A model generated the notes under the pieces. The model did no database searches. It was not told the origin of the DNA and worked only from the letters and a program-made list of their open reading frames with translations. From NCBI RefSeq assembly GCF_004331465.1, contig NZ_SJKB01000001.1, positions 682,001 through 746,000 of the forward strand: DNA of 64,000 nt. Reading direction: 5' to 3'. Position numbers and translations under genes: made by a program. This DNA is from Kribbella pittospori. GTDB taxonomy: Bacteria; Actinomycetota; Actinomycetes; Propionibacteriales; Kribbellaceae. Below, one piece after another: positions 59,342 through 64,000 of the stretch. Numbering within the stretch: position 1 is the first letter of the stretch; each line of letters begins with the position of its first letter.

Positions 59342-60529
59342 CTAACTGAGCAGGCGGAGTGCGGTGAGGGCGTAGGTGCGCGCCGCGGTGATGAGCTCGG
59401 CGACGGGGACTGACTCGTCGGCGCGGTGGGCCTCGGTGGTGACCGAGCCTGGCCCGAGTACGACCACGGGTACGTCGAGGTCGCGGGCGACGTACCCACC
59501 ATCGCAAGCAGCCGTCCAGCCGGCGAGTGGGAGCGCGGGACCGCCGGCGTCGAGTCGGGCAGCCTCGGTCGCAACGACCAGCGCGTCGTCGGCCGCGGTT
59601 TCGAAGGCGGGCATCTCCATCGGCATGTCGAGGTCGACGGTGAGACCGCGCGACTTCAGATCCAAGGCCGCGACCCGGGTCCGGAGGTCGTCGAGAACAG
59701 TGGCCGGCGATTCGCCCGGCAGCAGGCGGCGATCGGCGACGATCACGCACTCGGCCGGGACTATGGAGCCGCCGGTCCCGCCGTTGATCTGGCCAACACT
59801 CCACGTTGCTGGACCGAGTAGCGGATGAGGTGCGGCGGCGAGTTCGGCGTGCAGGCGTTCGATCTCGGCGACGACCGCGGCGGCGCCGTAGATAGCGTTC
59901 GCGCCGTCGTCGGGGTTGCCCGCGTGGCAGGCGCGCCCGTGGATCGCGACCCGCAGGTACGAGTCGCCGCGGGCCGCGATGATTGTCTGCAGATCGGTCG
60001 GTTCCGCGGTGATACAGCCGAGGAAGGATCGGGACCCTCCACCCGCGGAGGCGACGTACGCGCGAATCCCCTTGCCCGTCTCCTCCTCGTCGACCACGGC
60101 CGCGAGCTCGACCGGACCACTCAGCTCGGTACCGCGCAAAGCGGCGAGGGCGACGAGCGCAGCGGCCAGACCGCCCTTCATGTCGGACGCGCCACGGCCA
60201 TAGATCCGGCCGTCCCGCACCTCGCCGCCGAATGGATCTGTCGTCCAGCCGTCGCCGATCGGTACGACGTCCGTGTGCCCGAGCAGCAACAGCCCGGGAC
60301 CGTTGCCTCCGGCAAGCGTGATGCCGACGTTGTCGCGGCCTGGCTCGACGGGCGAGGTCACCACGTCGAGCCCGAGCTCCCGTCCGGCCGCGGCGAGTAC
60401 GGCGACAGTCGCGGCCTCCTCACCCGGTGGGTTCTGGCCGGTCGCGCGCACCAGGTCGGAGGTGACCCGCACCAGCAAGTCCTCGTCGATCCGATCCAGC
60501 ACTGCCTGCTCAGCGGGCGTCACGCTCAT
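59342..60529 (-). CDS. M20-family metallopeptidase / N-acyl-amino-acid deacylase
   Basis: The protein is 395 aa from ATG at 60529, 11 nt after the stop of the allophanate hydrolase gene. M20 di-zinc ligands and the catalytic acid are seen in LLLGHTDVV, GRGASDMKGG, VVDEEETGKG and ITAEPTDL, with the last His in TTEAHRADE. The dimerisation domain lies at about 180-290. It resembles ArgE/DapE/CPG2-type enzymes. Placed last in the urea/allophanate operon, it may deacylate or decarbamoylate a nitrogen compound feeding urea or ammonium; the substrate is unproven. Confidence 0.85.
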   Translation of the reverse strand: MSVTPAEQAVLDRIDEDLLVRVTSDLVRATGQNPPGEEAATVAVLAAAGRELGLDVVTSPVEPGRDNVGITLAGGNGPGLLLLGHTDVVPIGDGWTTDPFGGEVRDGRIYGRGASDMKGGLAAALVALAALRGTELSGPVELAAVVDEEETGKGIRAYVASAGGGSRSFLGCITAEPTDLQTIIAARGDSYLRVAIHGRACHAGNPDDGANAIYGAAAVVAEIERLHAELAAAPHPLLGPATWSVGQINGGTGGSIVPAECVIVADRRLLPGESPATVLDDLRTRVAALDLKSRGLTVDLDMPMEMPAFETAADDALVVATEAARLDAGGPALPLAGWTAACDGGYVARDLDVPVVVLGPGSVTTEAHRADESVPVAELITAARTYALTALRLLS

Positions 60530-60540
60530 GCCGACCAACC

Positions 60541-62142
60541 CTAGTCGGACCTCGCGGCCAGGTACGCGCGCCATCCTCCGTACGACGTGATGTCACGCCC
60601 CACGTCCGCAGCGTCGGCCGTGCACACGAACCCGAGAACCCGCCGCCCGTCCGACAACTCCACAGGCCCGATCGCGAGCGGCGCGTCGATTGTCGACAAG
60701 AAACCACCGAGTTCGGCCGCCGGCAAGCTCCACACCTCCACCTCGATCCCCGGGCCGTCCGCTCCCGAGACCGTCGGCGTCAGTCCCGGGCGCGGTCCGT
60801 CGACCAGATACATCCGGTACGACGACGCGGTCCGCGCCGCGAATTCGAGCCGACCACCACGGCGTACCAGCTGATCGTTCAGTGGCTGGCCGGACAAGTG
60901 AGCGCCCGCGACCGCGAGCAGTACGTCGGCCTCCGGATCCGGGCGCTCCGGCACAGGCTCACCACACCAGACAGCCGCCAGGTCGATCAACTCGTAGTCG
61001 TGACCAGCCGGGGCCAGCAGCTGAATCCCGAAGGGCAGACCATCCGCCCGATCCGGTCCCGGGAACGCGATGGCGCAGAGATCGAGCAGGTTGACCATGT
61101 TCGTGAAGCGCCCGAGCCGGCTGTTCACGCCGATCGGATCCGCGGCCACGTCGGCCAGAGTCGGATGCTCGGGCGTCACCGGCAGCAGGAGCGCGTCGAG
61201 CTGGGTCCACAGATGTTCGCTCGCACGTGCCAGCGTGGCCAGTCGATCGAAGCCTGCGAACGCCTCGGCAGCCGTCAGAGCCGCGCCACCTCGGACGATC
61301 GTCCGCACAGTGGGGTCGACCGCGGGCGAATCGTCCAGCTTGTCCCCGAACGCCAGCCAGCGCTCGGCCAGCCACGGCCCCGAGTACAGCAGCTCGGCAG
61401 TCGCGAGCAGCGGCTGCACATCCACCTTCACCACGTCGCCGAAACGATGCGCCTCATCGAGTGTCTGCTGCCACGCCTGCTCGTGCAGCGGATCGAGCTC
61501 CAGAGCGGCATCAGGTACGCCTATGACGGGTGTGCTTCCCGCCCGGCGACCTCGCCGGCGATGCGGAAGCGCCGACCGCCGCCGCGACCACGCATCGTCC
61601 GGGTCGAAGGCGACCATCACGTCGAAGGCCTGGCGAGCGGTCTCGACCGAGCGGGCCATCACCGTCACGCAATCGAGCGACCGGCAGGCGGGTACGACGC
61701 CTCGGGCCGAGACGAGACCGCGCGACGGTTTAATGCCGACAATCCGATTGAAGGCGGCCGGCACCCGACCGCTGCCGGCCGTGTCGGTGCCGAGCGCGAA
61801 GTCGACCTGTCCACTAGCGACCGCGACCGCGCTGCCCGAGCTCGAGCCGCCCGAGACATGCTCAGAGGAGAAGACCGAGTGACAAGCGCCGTACGGCGAT
61901 CGGGTCCCGACCAGTCCGGTCGCGTACTGGTCCAGATTCGTCTTCCCGAGCGGGACGGCGCCGGCCTCGAGCAGCCGATCGACCACGAAGGCATTGCGCG
62001 CCGCGGGGCGTGAGTTGCGCGGATCGCCGGCCGTGGTCGGCACGCCCGCCAGATCGATGTTGTCCTTGAGAGCCATCGTGAGCCCGTGCAACGGACCGGG
62101 CGCCGGCTCGACCGGGTCGACCCGGCTGATCCACTCGTTCAT
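60541..62142 (-). CDS. atzF: Allophanate hydrolase
   Basis: The protein is 533 aa. The ATG at 62142 overlaps the upstream carboxylase stop (ATGA), preferred over a GTG 9 nt earlier. The N-terminal amidase-signature domain has the Lys-Ser-Ser triad in ALKDNID, SGGSSSGSAVAV and GTDTAGSGRVPA. The C-terminal domain (about 420-533), with GRLEFAARTASSYRMYLVDG and TSYGGWRAYL, is specific to allophanate hydrolases. It splits allophanate to ammonium and CO2, the second step of the ATP-dependent urea pathway begun by the preceding gene. Confidence 0.88.
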   Translation of the reverse strand: MNEWISRVDPVEPAPGPLHGLTMALKDNIDLAGVPTTAGDPRNSRPAARNAFVVDRLLEAGAVPLGKTNLDQYATGLVGTRSPYGACHSVFSSEHVSGGSSSGSAVAVASGQVDFALGTDTAGSGRVPAAFNRIVGIKPSRGLVSARGVVPACRSLDCVTVMARSVETARQAFDVMVAFDPDDAWSRRRSALPHRRRGRRAGSTPVIGVPDAALELDPLHEQAWQQTLDEAHRFGDVVKVDVQPLLATAELLYSGPWLAERWLAFGDKLDDSPAVDPTVRTIVRGGAALTAAEAFAGFDRLATLARASEHLWTQLDALLLPVTPEHPTLADVAADPIGVNSRLGRFTNMVNLLDLCAIAFPGPDRADGLPFGIQLLAPAGHDYELIDLAAVWCGEPVPERPDPEADVLLAVAGAHLSGQPLNDQLVRRGGRLEFAARTASSYRMYLVDGPRPGLTPTVSGADGPGIEVEVWSLPAAELGGFLSTIDAPLAIGPVELSDGRRVLGFVCTADAADVGRDITSYGGWRAYLAARSD

Positions 62143-64000
62143 GCTCCCCACCGTGCCCGCTCGGCCTCGAAGGCGGCGCGTCGTTTGGCTCGTACGGTCG
62201 CGATGTCCACCGGTGCCTCCTGTTCGATCCGGCGTACGTCGGCGATCGAGAACGTGGCCGGGCTGACCCGGAGGTCCGCCCGTCCGGCTTTGATCTCGGC
62301 CCGATCGTGAGCAAGTTCCTCAGCGCTCACCGGCGTGAATCTGATCAGGTCGAACTGTCTCAGCAACCACGGCTGCTCGTCGCCAGGGGAGAGCCGCCAG
62401 ACCGGGACGGTCCGTCCGACCAACTGGTACCCACCCGGGCCCTCCATCCCGTACACACACAGATAGATCCCCCCGATCCCGACCGCGTTCTGCGGCGTCC
62501 AGGTCCGGGCGGGGTTGTACTTCGTGGTCACGAGCCGGTGCCGTGGATCGATCGGTACGGCGACCGGCGCACCGAGGTAGACGTCACCCAGACCGACGAC
62601 CAGGTACGTCGCGGCCCGGACGATCTCGAACACCTCGTCCCGGTGCTGCAGATCGTTGACACGTCGGATGAACTCGACGTTGTCCGGGCACCAAGGAGCG
62701 TCGGGCCGGACTGAGGTCGCGTACCGGCGCATCGCTTCGTGGGCTTCCGGGTGGTCGAACGCTATCGGCAACGTCACCTCGCGGGCGGGCAGCACCACAG
62801 TCTCCGGGTCCGCCAGACCGGTCGCCAGGAACGCGAGCCGCTCGGCCACCTCCACCAACCCGAGCCGGGCGGAGTCCACCGCGATCAGGAGTGAGCGCAC
62901 ACCTTCGACCATCTCCGTCACGCCGTCCGGTCGGTTGGCTCGCAAGGCTTGGGCGAGGAGGTGGATCCAGACCCGGACGGTGAGGTCGAGTTCGGTCGGC
63001 CCGGCCTCGACCAGGAGATGTCGTTCGCCTGCACAGCGGATCGTGTACGGCGGTGTGCCGTCGGACCGATGGAGTACGTCGGGCCGCGCCGGACCGGCTG
63101 CGATCGCGGCGCGTGGTGCGGGTTCCTGCCGGAGGTCCGACAGCCACGCCCGTCGTTCCTCGATCGCCTCGGCTGCTGTCTCCACCGTCACCGGGACCAG
63201 CTGGACGGTGTCCCCGGCTCGTAGTTGCCCGAGCATCCACCGGTCCGCCTCGATCACCACTGCCGGTACGACGAAACCGCCGAGCGACGGCCCGTCCTTG
63301 CCGACAATCACCGGGGTGTCGCCGGAGAGCATGATGCCGCCGACGGGGTAGGCGGAGTCGTGCACGTTCGACGGGTGCAGCCCAGCCTCACCGCCGTCCG
63401 TCCGAGCCCAGCCCGGCATCGGGCCGGTCAGTCTGATCCCGGTGCGATCGGATCGATGGTCGACAATCCAATTGCTGGCAAAGAACGCATCGACCCCGTC
63501 CGCGGTCAGATGATCCGGCGCGCCGTGCGGTCCGGGGATGACCCGGACCTGCCAGCTGTCCGACATCACCGGCGGCTCGACCGACTGGGGGCTGAGCAGG
63601 TTCTCCCGGCGCCCGAGGGGGAGTTGGTCGCCGGCCGCGAGTGGTCTGCCTTCGTGCCCGCCGAACCCGCCCAGCACGAAGGTCGCGCGGCTACCGAGTA
63701 CGAGCGGCACGTCCAGGCCACCCTCGATCGCCAGATACCCGCGCGTGCCCGGTCCATCGAGCGGCCCGAGATCGAGGACGGATCCGGCCGGCAGCCGCAC
63801 GACCAGGCCGGGGCGAACGCGCCAACCGTCGATCGTCGCATTGTGGACAGCGCCGCCGACGCAGATGAGCCGATCCTCGTCGCAGGTCAGGGCAGGTCCG
63901 GTGAGCACACACTCGAGTCCGGCCGCACTGCTGGGGTTGCCGACGGCGGCATTCACCAGGGCGAAGCTGAGTTCGTCGGCCGCTCCTGACGGGGGTACGC
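62139..64000 (-). CDS. Urea carboxylase-type carboxyltransferase (AHS2-AHS1 domains), 5' end outside window
   Basis: The gene is open to the right edge; at least 620 codons are visible and no plausible start is seen. The edge encodes PSGAADELSFALVNAAVGN, the opening motif of the AHS2 (KipA/PxpC-like) domain. AHS2 runs to roughly the middle (WIVDHRSDRTGIRL, GGIMLSGDTP, GKDGPSLGGFV), then AHS1 (KipI-like) with YLVVGLGDVYLGAP and GGIYLCVYGMEGPGGYQLVGRT. The end AAFEAERARW matches the segment that precedes the biotinyl domain in urea carboxylases, but the protein stops there. It is coupled to atzF by ATGA. It probably transfers the carboxyl group from biotin to urea. Confidence 0.82.
   Translation of the reverse strand, partial: VPPSGAADELSFALVNAAVGNPSSAAGLECVLTGPALTCDEDRLICVGGAVHNATIDGWRVRPGLVVRLPAGSVLDLGPLDGPGTRGYLAIEGGLDVPLVLGSRATFVLGGFGGHEGRPLAAGDQLPLGRRENLLSPQSVEPPVMSDSWQVRVIPGPHGAPDHLTADGVDAFFASNWIVDHRSDRTGIRLTGPMPGWARTDGGEAGLHPSNVHDSAYPVGGIMLSGDTPVIVGKDGPSLGGFVVPAVVIEADRWMLGQLRAGDTVQLVPVTVETAAEAIEERRAWLSDLRQEPAPRAAIAAGPARPDVLHRSDGTPPYTIRCAGERHLLVEAGPTELDLTVRVWIHLLAQALRANRPDGVTEMVEGVRSLLIAVDSARLGLVEVAERLAFLATGLADPETVVLPAREVTLPIAFDHPEAHEAMRRYATSVRPDAPWCPDNVEFIRRVNDLQHRDEVFEIVRAATYLVVGLGDVYLGAPVAVPIDPRHRLVTTKYNPARTWTPQNAVGIGGIYLCVYGMEGPGGYQLVGRTVPVWRLSPGDEQPWLLRQFDLIRFTPVSAEELAHDRAEIKAGRADLRVSPATFSIADVRRIEQEAPVDIATVRAKRRAAFEAERARWGA

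Noticed and set aside
1..64000. rRNA, tRNA, CRISPR array, insertion sequence or prophage genes
   Set aside because: I looked for cloverleaf-like segments, regularly spaced identical repeats, transposase motifs and integrase genes and found none. The tandem repeats present lack CRISPR spacing.

Overview
The window is very GC-rich DNA with dense operons, frequent GTG and TTG starts, and many 4-bp ATGA or GTGA start/stop overlaps. Gene content (CO-dehydrogenase-like cluster, LacI-regulated uronate operon, betaine-type ABC transporter, GntR/TetR/MerR regulators) points to a soil actinobacterium, probably of the Kribbella/Nocardioides type. That placement is inference; no rRNA or other taxonomic marker is present. 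I see no rRNA, tRNA, CRISPR array, transposase or phage gene.

Region 1 (1-24.1 kb) looks like a cell-surface glycan locus with a sugar-acid catabolic operon set inside it. It holds two secreted GG-x-F repeat proteins, one with a LamG-like end; a chain-length-determinant protein with a degenerate tyrosine-kinase domain; an O-antigen ligase/polymerase-type membrane protein; and three paralogous exported right-handed beta-helix proteins. Between beta-helix proteins 1 and 2 lies the uronate unit: glucuronate isomerase (uxaC), a LacI regulator, a four-gene ABC sugar importer and a fructuronate reductase-type dehydrogenase. The locus ends with two GT4 glycosyltransferases flanking a tight CDP-alcohol module (cytidylyltransferase, CDP-alcohol transferase, cytidylyltransferase).

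Region 2 (24.1-41.3 kb) is mostly metabolic. It contains nadA; an eight-gene run for a form II (AYRGAGR) CO-dehydrogenase-like molybdenum hydroxylase with its MocA, MoxR, VWA, XdhC and CoxG helpers; a VOC protein; glycerate kinase; erpA with a strong terminator; and a complete quaternary-amine ABC importer.

Region 3 (39.8-64 kb) is accessory. It contains a TetR/MFS drug-efflux pair with clear operators; a second MFS carrier with a glycine-rich N-terminus; MerR, amidase and amidohydrolase; a frameshifted MFS gene; a GABA-aminotransferase and succinate-semialdehyde-dehydrogenase-like divergent pair; a GntR regulator with an Asp/Glu-racemase-like enzyme; a very large FAD/Fe-S dehydrogenase; a TetR/monooxygenase pair; and a urea-carboxylase/allophanate-hydrolase/M20 operon running off the right edge.

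Two cross-cutting signals stand out. First, a palindrome of the form GATTGTYRACAATC recurs across the window, mostly inside genes, where it is built from codons otherwise rare here (TTG, ACA, ATT, AGA); it behaves like a highly iterated palindrome. Second, several conserved genes carry in-frame tandem-repeat, low-complexity segments (27-, 30-, 36- and 84-bp units).
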